A stretch of 30,811 nt of DNA. Origin: Verrucomicrobia bacterium UBA1727. Lineage in GTDB: Bacteria > Verrucomicrobiota > Kiritimatiellia > RFP12 > UBA1067. Positions 6,981-14,982 of the stretch are shown here, piece after piece (position 1 is the first letter of the stretch; each line of letters opens with the position of its first letter). The translations under genes and the position numbers were made by a program. The stretch covers positions 9,491 to 40,301 of the forward strand of contig DCIL01000011.1 in assembly GCA_002315875.1 (NCBI GenBank). Direction: 5' to 3'. Below the pieces are notes generated by a model. That model did not search any database. It saw nothing but the letters and a program-made list of their open reading frames with translations, and had not been told where the DNA came from.

Positions 6981-9322
6981 GTTGATTTCTCGAATTTGTA
7001 GGCGTGTGGATGTGACTTGACCGTTGCCGGCGCGAATTCGGCGAAGATCATCTGCCAGCCGTCATTGTCCCCATGTGTGCCGCTGATGGCATTGGAATCA
7101 GGATTAAACCTTTCGACATAGCGAACGTGACAACGGTCCGCAGGCAGAACGATGTTCCTATTCTTAGCAAAGCTCTCACAGACCAGAACGAAATCAAAAT
7201 CCCCGGCACCAAGAGCAACGAGCGCCGTGTATAGTGCGGCAAGTCTCTCGTTGAAGTCCGGTCTCATCACGTCAGCCGTCCGCACCTTGTAGGTGACGAG
7301 CGCACCGCCGGCGGACAGCGTCTTCGGGAACTTTTCCCTAAGGTGCGCCATTCTCCCGACGAGATCCGCGCGATCGTTTTCCATCAGCGCTCGGTTCGCA
7401 TCCGTGATGCCGCCGCTCCATTCGTGTTGGCTGACCTTGCCGTGCTGCTCAATCTTCGTGTTTGCGCACCGGTAAAGGGGGTCGGGTCCCTCAATCGCGC
7501 CAGTGAAAAAAAACTGAAGGTTCTTAAGCGCAAAGAGCAGTTCATCTATCGAACGGGCGTAGCTCCACTGGAAAAGTCCCGAATCGCAGAATCCGTTCTT
7601 CACGAAATAGCGATAGGCAGGCTCACAATTATAACCCAGCGAGACATAGTTCTTGTGATGACACCCCAGGAGACGACGATTGTAGAGAGACTTCCGCACC
7701 CGATAGACAAGCCGCGCCAACGGGCGCGTCAGCCAATGCAGATATGCCCTAGCGAAGGTCGGCCTGCATCCGCAGCGGACAGCCATGAACACTCCCAGTC
7801 GACGAACGTCGTTGGTCTCGCGCAGCAGTTGTTCCTCGCGGTCGTAGACTATGCGCGTCATCGTCTGCATCTTCTCGCGCAGGTGCGATGTGTTGGTCGC
7901 ATGCCAACGATAACGGAAGGTCGTCGCAGCGATGGTCAGGTAGCGGGTACGCTTCGAAAGCTGCAGGTGTATCCAGTAATCCTCCAACGGCACGCGCTCT
8001 GCCGGCATTTCTACGGACGCCAGTTCGGACGTACGAATCAGACATCCGTTGGCGATGTAATTGTCCTTCAGAAGCGTCGCGTAATCACCGAACCTGCCGG
8101 AAAACTGGTTAACGCCGGCGAACGCGCAGATCGCCTCGTTAAGCGAGCGGTAGCGGGATTCCTTCTCATCATAGACGGCCTCGAGCGCTCGATTCCAATA
8201 GCAGGTCCGACCCTCTCCATCCATGAACGCGTTCTGCCCGATGCACACTCCGATCCTTCGATCGCGCAACATCGGCCCAACCAGTGCCGAAAGCGCACCC
8301 GGCGCCAACTCATCATCACTCGCCAGCGTCAGTATGAAGTCGCCGTGCGCCATTGAACGCAAGCGAGCCCAGGTGAAGGAAGTGCCGCGGTTCTCCTGCG
8401 TCACCATCTCGACATGCGCAAGCTTCCGTTCACACTCCAGCTTCAGCGACTGAAGCTTTGTCCATGTGCCGTCTCTGGAACCGTCATCCACGACCATCAG
8501 CTCGATATTCGGCCAATCTTGAGCCATGACCGATCGAATGCAGGTCTCGACATACTTCTCGTGATTGTAGGCGGGAACGAGAACCGAGATGCAGCTGACA
8601 TCAGCGCGCCGAAGTTTCGCATGAGTCTCGCGCTCGGTATCCGTGCGATAATCACGCACGCAAAAGCGCGATGTCAGCACCTGCTTGACGAGGTTGAAGT
8701 CTGGATGAAAACTTCCCATGCGCGGATCATGGTTCTGATAGTCGAATCTAATTCGACTGATGCTATCGCCGCAGTCCGTAAACTCACGTGCGTCGAACGG
8801 AATCTGCGCATCCTGACTGAACAGCAGCAGATTAAAACTCACCTGCGGAAAACGCTTTCTGAAAACCTCAAGTTGGCATCGGCATTCGTCAACCGTCGTT
8901 TTCGGCATGTCGCCTGCGGGAGCATCAAGTCGGACCAGCAACACCTTTTGAGAGTTGGCAATAAGATCATACATCCGCCTGATGCGTCGGCGATACTTTG
9001 ACTCAACCGCCTGCAAATTCTCTGATAACTCAACACCGGCATCGAAATCATGGCGAAACTCGACGTGGGTGCGTGTGTTACGCCAGACGACATGTCCGCG
9101 ATCCGAAGGACCAACCTCTACGAAATCGTCCTTCAAAAACCAGTCCGCGAAATCGTTTTCTATCGCCTGCGAATAGACGCCAAGCCCAGAACCCGCCGCG
9201 CCTTTCTCAACTATCAGCCAATCAAACGGGAAAGACAGCAGCTGCAACCCCGCCGCCCGTAGCGCCTGCGAGCAGCTACACGCCTGGCCAACGCCCAGCA
9301 CTAGATCATACCTTTGTCTCAT
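6977..9322 (-). CDS. Three-domain protein: DUF1796 – GT2 glycosyltransferase – DUF1796-like
   Basis: A 781-residue fusion. Residues 1-240 are DUF1796 (RYDLVLGVGQACSCSQ with Cys15, FPFDW 31-35, EFRHDFD with His91). Residues 244-480 are a GT-A glycosyltransferase family 2 domain (ISVLVPAYNHEKYVETCI, VVDDGSRDGTW, ASDDE at 334-338). Residues 558-781 match the stand-alone protein at 6237-6980 (SLGYNCE with Cys566, RCANTKIEQHGK, GGITDANR). A basic helical linker joins the last two. The plus-strand gene at 3825 is a stand-alone version of domain 1. I chose the ATG at 9322 because it aligns with that paralogue's start; the ATG at 9325 is adjacent, with AAGGA directly upstream. The GT2 part should be a cytoplasmic sugar transferase; what the two papain-like domains do is unknown. 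Confidence 0.85.
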   Translation of the reverse strand: MRQRYDLVLGVGQACSCSQALRAAGLQLLSFPFDWLIVEKGAAGSGLGVYSQAIENDFADWFLKDDFVEVGPSDRGHVVWRNTRTHVEFRHDFDAGVELSENLQAVESKYRRRIRRMYDLIANSQKVLLVRLDAPAGDMPKTTVDECRCQLEVFRKRFPQVSFNLLLFSQDAQIPFDAREFTDCGDSISRIRFDYQNHDPRMGSFHPDFNLVKQVLTSRFCVRDYRTDTERETHAKLRRADVSCISVLVPAYNHEKYVETCIRSVMAQDWPNIELMVVDDGSRDGTWTKLQSLKLECERKLAHVEMVTQENRGTSFTWARLRSMAHGDFILTLASDDELAPGALSALVGPMLRDRRIGVCIGQNAFMDGEGRTCYWNRALEAVYDEKESRYRSLNEAICAFAGVNQFSGRFGDYATLLKDNYIANGCLIRTSELASVEMPAERVPLEDYWIHLQLSKRTRYLTIAATTFRYRWHATNTSHLREKMQTMTRIVYDREEQLLRETNDVRRLGVFMAVRCGCRPTFARAYLHWLTRPLARLVYRVRKSLYNRRLLGCHHKNYVSLGYNCEPAYRYFVKNGFCDSGLFQWSYARSIDELLFALKNLQFFFTGAIEGPDPLYRCANTKIEQHGKVSQHEWSGGITDANRALMENDRADLVGRMAHLREKFPKTLSAGGALVTYKVRTADVMRPDFNERLAALYTALVALGAGDFDFVLVCESFAKNRNIVLPADRCHVRYVERFNPDSNAISGTHGDNDGWQMIFAEFAPATVKSHPHAYKFEKST

Positions 9323-9330
9323 CATTCCTT

Positions 9331-10650
9331 TTACATATCCGCCATGGAAAGACATCCGTAGGAACGCTGATACCGCCTATGTTCTCCCGTAGCACGGAGA
9401 AATGCCTCGACCTTGTCCTCCAATTCCTTTTGCGAATAACGATTCGCATCACGCTTCACTTCATAATAGGTCACTGTTTTGGTCAGCTCATTCTCGGCAA
9501 TGATGTCTATCTCGTTCTCGCCTTTGCGATCCCACCAGGAACCGATACGCGTGAACTGCTTGGATTCCACCAGTTTCGTCTTGAAATAGCGTTCCAACAT
9601 AATCCCGCTGAATTGATTGTAATCTCGCTTGATGAGCTTTTTGAGTTGAGCATGTGCCCCGATCTCCAGCATATAGGAATAGCGGGCGATGAAGCGGAAC
9701 CAGAATGTAAAGAAATTGTCATTGAGCTGATAGGCGACGTTCTTGGACCGCAATTTATCAAAGAGCGGCTGATGGCGCGAAACCAACTCATACTCAACGA
9801 CAAGGTTCTTGAGGAATCCCCCGATTTCAACATCCAATGCCGACTCGACCTTCGGACGTGTCGTCAGGCCTCGCGCAATTGACGATAGGATTGAGAAATA
9901 CGTACCGTACTCCTTACCGAACTCGTCATTAAGACAAATGCGCCCTTCCTCAAGAAACGTTGACTCCTCGCGAAGCATTACGTCAAGCATGGCATCTCGA
10001 TCCGTCGCTCCATTGTCCATCAGCAGCTCAACATACTTGGCCACGCCACCAGTAAAGGTGTAGATGGCCAGCAAATCCTCAGGCGTCCACCCCGGTTTAT
10101 AATGTGACAGGATTTCCTTCTGCGTTTCGATACTGAACGGCTTCAGTTTGATGAACTCCGTCTGCCGGCCGTACAGCGGTTCATTCCTGTCGCGGAATAT
10201 CCGATTCATCAAGCGATTCACGCTTCCGCTCACAACCAAATTAAGACGCATCTTGTCATGAAGAAGATCCCAATCACGTTGGATGCAACTATAAGCGCCT
10301 GGATCTATCCGAGAAAGCTCCTGGAACTCATCAATTACCAACGTAATCGGCCGATCCTTCGCAAGATTCATCACGAACATTATCAAATCCGACAGATGAG
10401 TCACCCTGCCCGGCAGCATAACGCCCAGCTTAGTAACGATCTCCTGAGCAAAGATCTCACATAATTCCGCCTCAGAACGACGCGCAACAAAGAGATACAG
10501 AAAACCAGTCTTGCTGAACGCATGTTTCAGCAATTCCGTCTTGCCGATGCGCCGTCGCCCGACAAGCACGGTAAATCGCGAATTTTCAGCCGAATCTTTC
10601 TGGATCCGCCGCAACATCCGCAACTCATATTCCCTATCAAAAAACTCCAT
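9331..10650 (-). CDS. COG1672-type AAA ATPase with C-terminal DUF234 nuclease-like domain
   Basis: A 439-residue protein. The N-terminal STAND/AAA-like ATPase has Walker A GRRRIGKT (31-38), Walker B ITLVIDEFQE (Asp107, Glu108) and a sensor strand NLVVSGS (137-143). A central winged-helix-like part follows. The C-terminal DUF234 domain has the PD-(D/E)xK pattern ENEIDII (378-384) and YYEVKRD (395-401). Members are widespread in anaerobes and archaea and often stand alone. A biochemical role is not established; some are suspected to be regulatory, selfish or defence-related. It interrupts the glycan operon but has its own promoter with two operator-like palindromes. It ends 8 bases before the start of the DUF1796-GT2 gene, so its transcript may also feed that gene. 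Confidence 0.82.
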   Translation of the reverse strand: MEFFDREYELRMLRRIQKDSAENSRFTVLVGRRRIGKTELLKHAFSKTGFLYLFVARRSEAELCEIFAQEIVTKLGVMLPGRVTHLSDLIMFVMNLAKDRPITLVIDEFQELSRIDPGAYSCIQRDWDLLHDKMRLNLVVSGSVNRLMNRIFRDRNEPLYGRQTEFIKLKPFSIETQKEILSHYKPGWTPEDLLAIYTFTGGVAKYVELLMDNGATDRDAMLDVMLREESTFLEEGRICLNDEFGKEYGTYFSILSSIARGLTTRPKVESALDVEIGGFLKNLVVEYELVSRHQPLFDKLRSKNVAYQLNDNFFTFWFRFIARYSYMLEIGAHAQLKKLIKRDYNQFSGIMLERYFKTKLVESKQFTRIGSWWDRKGENEIDIIAENELTKTVTYYEVKRDANRYSQKELEDKVEAFLRATGEHRRYQRSYGCLSMADM

Positions 10651-10652
10651 TC

Positions 10653-10681
10653 GTAATCCCCATTACGGTAATGCACATTAC
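10653..10681. repeat. Two tandem inverted repeats in the leader of the COG1672 ATPase gene
   Basis: The plus strand reads GTAAT-CCCC-ATTAC (10653-10666), one base, then GTAAT-GCAC-ATTAC (10668-10681). Both are perfect 5-base inverted repeats with 4-base centres, and their centres lie 15 bases apart. The upstream copy abuts the -10 box (10683-10688) and covers the expected transcript start; the downstream copy ends 2 bases before the ATG. This is the layout of a repressor operator. Confidence 0.75.
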
Positions 10682-10682
10682 A

Positions 10683-10712
10683 ATTATACCACATTTGACT
10701 TCAGCATTACAA
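10683..10712 (-). promoter_or_regulatory. Promoter of the COG1672 ATPase gene
   Basis: The minus strand has TTGTAA (10707-10712), an 18-base spacer and TATAAT (10683-10688) preceded by TGG, giving the same extended -10 seen elsewhere in the window. The expected start near 10676 gives a leader of about 26 bases made up almost entirely of the two palindromes. The 95-base gap 10651-10745 holds this promoter and the repeats; I see no terminator hairpin for the upstream GT2 gene. Confidence 0.7.
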
Positions 10713-10745
10713 CCAACCCTCATCGCCAAGTCGCAGGTCATCGGC

Positions 10746-11753
10746 CTATTCCCATAGGCTACGATGCCTCCTATCTATCATTCGACGTGCCATTCCGCCA
10801 AGCAATCTTCGCAGCCAACGGCATTCTGACATATAGGCGGCCAAAAGCAAGCTACACTCACGCGGAGAAAAGCAATAGGCATGACGAAAGACCTTGTCGA
10901 GCACGTACCATGCGTACTGACGGTCGGAACACCCCTGCATCTCCACGACAATCATCATAGGATTAATCGTGAATGCGATAAACATCGAGAACCACATGCG
11001 TCCCTCATATGACACGTCGATATCCATATCATTCCACGAACACAGCCCAAGCAGAAACTTATGTACCGACCAGTGCGTCTTCATTTCCGTCGGCGGCTGA
11101 TACCGGACAATACATTCTGGCGAGAACGCCATTTTCCCTCCGGAACGGAAGGCATAGAGAGACGGCACAAAGAAGGACAGATGATTATAGGCGAAGAAGA
11201 GCCCATTCGTCGCCCACGAGCGCACTTTCCGCACATTGACCACACAGGTCGAAACAAAGCCGCAATCCCCGGCCCATGATATCGCAGCGTGAGGCCGTTC
11301 TCGAACAAGTGCACGATAATGTGAAATGAATCCATCAACGTCAGAGACCCTCTCACGCGTATGGGGATAGAAACCCACTCCTTCAATCGAGTACTTGATG
11401 AAGTTCACTTCGTCCGGAGCCGACAATATGTCTCTCAAAATAACCTTGAGGCAACCGTCAACAATAGCATCATCATCCCCGAGGAACCAAACCCAATCGG
11501 TATCCGTGCAGCCATATCCTCCGCAAAGATTCACCGGCATTCCCGTGTTGACCGGCTGCCGGCGCAATTCCAAGCTCAGCACATGGGAGAACTCGTCCTT
11601 CAGGCCCTCCATCTCCCAATCGGAAGCGTTGTCGGACACCACGACATGTACCGAGCCCGCTTCCGGCTGTCGCGCGAGAGCGGCCAGCTGCCGCTTAAGA
11701 TCCGCCAGCCGGTTGTACGTAGGAATAAAGACTGTCAGCGCCGCTTGCGACAT
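10746..11753 (-). CDS. Family 2 glycosyltransferase
   Basis: A 335-residue GT-A enzyme. LTVFIPTYNRLADLKRQL at the N-terminus is the nucleotide-binding strand, VVVSDNAS (37-44) replaces the usual DDGS, and WFLGDDD (89-95) holds the metal-binding DxD-like acidic run. The middle region (TETH-type acceptor loop, basic patches) is unremarkable. I see no signal peptide; two hydrophobic stretches near 185-200 and 255-275 may contact the membrane. It would add one sugar of the repeat unit in the cytoplasm from an NDP donor that I cannot identify. GGTGAG lies upstream of the ATG, 11 bases after the epimerase stop. It is the last gene of the CDP-sugar segment before the COG1672 ATPase. Confidence 0.82.
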   Translation of the reverse strand: MSQAALTVFIPTYNRLADLKRQLAALARQPEAGSVHVVVSDNASDWEMEGLKDEFSHVLSLELRRQPVNTGMPVNLCGGYGCTDTDWVWFLGDDDAIVDGCLKVILRDILSAPDEVNFIKYSIEGVGFYPHTRERVSDVDGFISHYRALVRERPHAAISWAGDCGFVSTCVVNVRKVRSWATNGLFFAYNHLSFFVPSLYAFRSGGKMAFSPECIVRYQPPTEMKTHWSVHKFLLGLCSWNDMDIDVSYEGRMWFSMFIAFTINPMMIVVEMQGCSDRQYAWYVLDKVFRHAYCFSPRECSLLLAAYMSECRWLRRLLGGMARRMIDRRHRSLWE

Positions 11754-11764
11754 AACTCACCGCC

Positions 11765-12781
11765 TCACGCTTCGGACACCCAGCCGATCATCCTACGGAT
11801 GCCATCTTCCTTGGAAACTCTTGGCGACCACCCGATGTCAGCGGAGATCTTTGCTATGTCAGCCACAAACACCTTCTGGTCACTCTCGCGCGGCGGCAAA
11901 CGGGTGTAATTCAACTTCACCCCAAGTTCTCGTTCCAAGAACGCGAAAAGCTCCAGCAGCGAAAGGCTGTTTCCGATACCCCCTCCGATATTGTAGACCT
12001 TTCCTCGCGTCTTCGCTATCTCGGCCGCTGCATCAAGATACAACCTGACCATGTCTTCGGCATGCAGAACGTCGCGAACCTGCTTGCCGTTGCCGGAAAT
12101 GGTGAATGTCGTCGAAGGGTCGTTTCTGGTTTCAACCGCCTTTTGCACAAACCAGCTTATCCAACCTTGGTCAAAAGTTCCGAACTGCCTCGCCCCGTAC
12201 ATCGAAGAATGACGAAAGACCACCGTCTTCAGGTGAAACATTCGAGCGTAGTCGAGCATGTACTGGTCGGCCGCACCCTTGGAACATCCGTAAGGCGAAT
12301 GGAAATCAAGCCCAACAGTCTCGTCGAATCCATTCGGAAACTCACGACAGACATAACGGGTCGGCTTCTCGTCATAATGGAAATGCTCGAAGTCTCCATA
12401 GACCTTATTGGTGGACGAATAGATTACGGCAGAGTCCGGGGAGCATTGCCGGACGGCCTCCAGCACATTGAAGCTGCCGACGGCGTTCGTGTTGAAATCC
12501 AGCCTTGGATCGGCCAACGATGTGGTCATCGCCACCTGTCCGGCCAAGTGATAGATGACATCTGGCTTTTCCTCGCCCACAACCGCCTTGACACGCTCCG
12601 CATCGCTTGTGTCCGCCTGGACAAAGCGGAAATCGCCCAAGCCGCGCAACCATTTCAGATTGAGATCACCGCCGATTCGTGATAGGTTGTCATAGACGAC
12701 AAGGTTGTCTCCCCGTCGCAGGACTTCTGCCGCGATATTAGACCCCAGGAAGCCACATCCTCCGTTTATCAGGTATTTCAT
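11765..12781 (-). CDS. rfbE: CDP-paratose 2-epimerase (CDP-tyvelose forming)
   Basis: A 338-residue extended SDR enzyme. The NAD site is GGCGFLG (7-13) and the active site is SSTNKVYGD (122-130) with Tyr164 and Lys168 in SPYGCSKGAADQY. The block FRHSSMYGARQFGTFDQGW is strongly characteristic of CDP-paratose/CDP-tyvelose 2-epimerase (Tyv, RfbE), which inverts C2 of CDP-paratose. Its place directly after an RfbS/RfbJ-type reductase repeats the Salmonella order. The start at 12781 has an excellent AAAGGAGGAGAG site and overlaps the upstream stop by ATGA; a longer frame to 12838 lies inside the previous gene. CDP-tyvelose as end product follows if the neighbour is a paratose synthase. Confidence 0.85.
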   Translation of the reverse strand: MKYLINGGCGFLGSNIAAEVLRRGDNLVVYDNLSRIGGDLNLKWLRGLGDFRFVQADTSDAERVKAVVGEEKPDVIYHLAGQVAMTTSLADPRLDFNTNAVGSFNVLEAVRQCSPDSAVIYSSTNKVYGDFEHFHYDEKPTRYVCREFPNGFDETVGLDFHSPYGCSKGAADQYMLDYARMFHLKTVVFRHSSMYGARQFGTFDQGWISWFVQKAVETRNDPSTTFTISGNGKQVRDVLHAEDMVRLYLDAAAEIAKTRGKVYNIGGGIGNSLSLLELFAFLERELGVKLNYTRLPPRESDQKVFVADIAKISADIGWSPRVSKEDGIRRMIGWVSEA

Positions 12782-13638
12782 CTCTCCTCCTTTACGACCC
12801 GTCTCAGACCGTCTTTGATTGGCACCTGCGGGCTCCACCCCAGCCGGCGCAATGAATGGGTGTTTATTGAATACTCCAACACTTCGCGGCGGCGATACGG
12901 GATTGCGCCGAATCGCAACTGCGACCTTGTTCCTGTCAGCTTCCGCAGCTCTTCGACAACGTCGCGAATGCTGGTTCGCACATCTGTGCCGACCTCAAAG
13001 GTCACCACACTGCCGCGCTGAAATTCGCCGAGGTGATCCAAGATGACCAGATAGGCGGACACAACGTCATCCACATAGGTGAAGTCCCGAGTCTGGCTTC
13101 CTTCTGTCAGCTCGATTACCGGCTCGTCGCGCCGCATCAGCTCGACCATATGCGCGACAAATTTCTTCGGGCTGTCGCCGGGGCCGTAGAAATGGTCAAG
13201 GCGGACATTGATCATCGTCACCCCGTCCGAAAACATATTCATCCAGTCGGCGGCATGACTTTTGGTCAAAGAATACGGATTGAGGAACCGGGATAGAATC
13301 GTATCCGTATTGACAAAATACCTACATCCAGACTTCTCGCATGCCGACATCAGCTCAAGCGGCAATATCTCGTTCGCCTCGACAATCTCACGCAGCTTTT
13401 CGCCAGAACGTCCATAGGCGGTCGCGACATGAATGACGACATCCGGACGACAGCTTTCAACGATCTCGCCTGCCATCATGCCATCATCCAGTCGGACGGT
13501 CGCAAACTTCTCAGACGTTTCTGCCGCGACAACGGAATGCCTGTGCACGACCGCCACGACCGAATGCCCCGCGGCAAACAGCGCGTCGCACAGCCTGCGC
13601 CCCAGGTAACCGGATGCACCCGTCACCAAAACCTTCAT
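12778..13638 (-). CDS. rfbS: CDP-paratose/CDP-abequose synthase-like reductase (RfbS/RfbJ family)
   Basis: A 286-residue SDR protein with GASGYLG (7-13) and catalytic Tyr122/Lys126 in NPYSLTKSHA. The stretches NVRLDHFYGPGDSPKKF (144-160) and SQTRDFTYVDD resemble the same regions of RfbJ (CDP-abequose synthase) and RfbS (CDP-paratose synthase). These enzymes reduce the C4 ketone of CDP-3,6-dideoxy-4-keto-glucose with NADPH, differing only in product stereochemistry. The neighbouring paratose 2-epimerase makes paratose the more likely product. The ATG at 13638 overlaps the RfbH stop (ATGA) and is preceded by a G-rich site; a longer frame to 13725 falls within rfbH. Family is secure, product specificity is inferred. 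Confidence 0.78.
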   Translation of the reverse strand: MKVLVTGASGYLGRRLCDALFAAGHSVVAVVHRHSVVAAETSEKFATVRLDDGMMAGEIVESCRPDVVIHVATAYGRSGEKLREIVEANEILPLELMSACEKSGCRYFVNTDTILSRFLNPYSLTKSHAADWMNMFSDGVTMINVRLDHFYGPGDSPKKFVAHMVELMRRDEPVIELTEGSQTRDFTYVDDVVSAYLVILDHLGEFQRGSVVTFEVGTDVRTSIRDVVEELRKLTGTRSQLRFGAIPYRRREVLEYSINTHSLRRLGWSPQVPIKDGLRRVVKEER

Positions 13639-14975
13639 GGGCACCCCCCTTGGGCCAAGTCGCGGATGACACGAACCATGTAATCGAGCTTCCCGTCCCC
13701 CATGCCCGGATAAAGCCCGATCCAAAGCGAATCATTCATGATGATGTCAGTGTTGACGAGCGGAGCGGCAATACGGTAATCGACGCCCTCGCGCAAAGCC
13801 TCGAAGCACGGATGCTTGGTGATGTTGCCGGCGAAAAGATTCCGTGTCTGGATGTTCTTGGCCTCCAGGCGCTTCGCAAGATCGTTCCGCGTGAAGCCCG
13901 CGTCAGGCCGGACCGTCATCAGGAAGCCGAACCAGCTCGGGTCAGACTCGGGATACGGACGGAAAATCCTGATCTGCGGAAGGTCCTTCAGCCCCTCCTG
14001 GAGACGCGCGTAGTTCGCCTTGCGTTTCTCGACGAACCCGGGGAACTTCTCAAGCTGGGCGCACCCCACCGCCGCCTGCATATCCGTCGCCTTGAGGTTG
14101 TAGCCGAAGTGCGAATAGACGTATTTGTGGTCGTAGCCGACCGGCAGCTTGCCGAATTGCTTCGTAAAACGGCAACCGCAGGTGTTGTCCACACCACTTT
14201 CACACCAACAGTCACGCCCCCAGTCACGGATCGAGAGCGCGATCCTCTTGAGGAGCGGATTGTCCGTATAGACAGCACCGCCTTCACCCATCGTCATGTG
14301 ATGCGGCGGATAGAACGACGAGGTGCCGATGTCGCCCCACGTGCCCGTCAGCCGGCCATCGTACCGAGAGCCAAGTGCATCACAGTTATCCTCAATCAGC
14401 CACAAATCGTGTTTTTCGCAAAAGGCCTTGACCGCCCTAATGTCAAACGGATTGCCGAGCGTGTGCGCAAGCATCACGGCCTTCGTCTTCGGCGACCACG
14501 CGGCTTCGAGCTGGAAAACATCCACATTCGCCGTTTCCAGCTCCACATCAACGAAGACCGGCACCGCTCCATATTGAATGATCGGCGCGATTGTCGTGGG
14601 GAAGCCCGCGGCGACCGTGATAATCTCGTCGCCGCGTCTCAACTGGCGCTCGCCCAGCAGAGGCGACGTCAGCGTCATGAAGGCCAGAAGATTCGCCGAG
14701 GAACCCGAGTTGACAAGCAACGCGAAACGCACGCCCAGGTACTGGGCAAGGCCCTGTTCGAACCGCTTGGACCAGCGGCCATAGGTCAACCAGAACTCGA
14801 GGGCCGAGTCGACCAGATTTGTCATCTCCGACTCATCAAAGACGCGCCCCGCATAATTGACCCGCGAGACGCCGGGCTCGAACGGTGCCATCTGCCTGGG
14901 AGCATGCGCAAGGCGGTAATATTCCGCCGTCTTTTCTAGGATCTCCCGTCTCAGTTTCTCGGCTCGATTGTCCAT
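13635..14975 (-). CDS. rfbH: CDP-6-deoxy-4-keto-glucose 3-dehydrase RfbH (E1; PLP and iron-sulfur)
   Basis: A 446-residue enzyme of the aminotransferase fold that carries out C3 deoxygenation of CDP-4-keto-6-deoxyglucose with pyridoxamine phosphate. The usual PLP lysine is replaced by His in FYPPHHMTMGEGG (His225/226), the hallmark of this dehydrase. Cys256, 258, 266 and 268 in the CWCESGVDNTCGC segment suit a [2Fe-2S] cluster. Length is close to the known E1 enzymes. I prefer ATG at 14975; a GTG at 14981 is in frame and both follow a GGGGGTG site. The reaction needs a ferredoxin-type reductase (RfbI/DdhD, E3) that is absent from the window. It follows rfbG by 7 bases. Confidence 0.92.
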   Translation of the reverse strand: MDNRAEKLRREILEKTAEYYRLAHAPRQMAPFEPGVSRVNYAGRVFDESEMTNLVDSALEFWLTYGRWSKRFEQGLAQYLGVRFALLVNSGSSANLLAFMTLTSPLLGERQLRRGDEIITVAAGFPTTIAPIIQYGAVPVFVDVELETANVDVFQLEAAWSPKTKAVMLAHTLGNPFDIRAVKAFCEKHDLWLIEDNCDALGSRYDGRLTGTWGDIGTSSFYPPHHMTMGEGGAVYTDNPLLKRIALSIRDWGRDCWCESGVDNTCGCRFTKQFGKLPVGYDHKYVYSHFGYNLKATDMQAAVGCAQLEKFPGFVEKRKANYARLQEGLKDLPQIRIFRPYPESDPSWFGFLMTVRPDAGFTRNDLAKRLEAKNIQTRNLFAGNITKHPCFEALREGVDYRIAAPLVNTDIIMNDSLWIGLYPGMGDGKLDYMVRVIRDLAQGGCP

Positions 14976-14982
14976 TGTCACT

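Noticed and set aside
7628..7636. An internal TATAAT on the minus strand within the DUF1796-GT2 gene
   Set aside because: It codes for conserved residues of the YNCEPA segment, lacks the TG extension and a -35, and no gene starts just after it.
7343..8356. A 337-codon plus-strand frame inside the three-domain gene
   Set aside because: It is antisense to well-supported domain motifs, has no recognisable motifs and no promoter.
13614..14939. A 441-codon plus-strand frame opposite rfbH
   Set aside because: It mirrors the rfbH codons; the Arg/His-rich translation matches no family, while rfbH on the other strand is certain.
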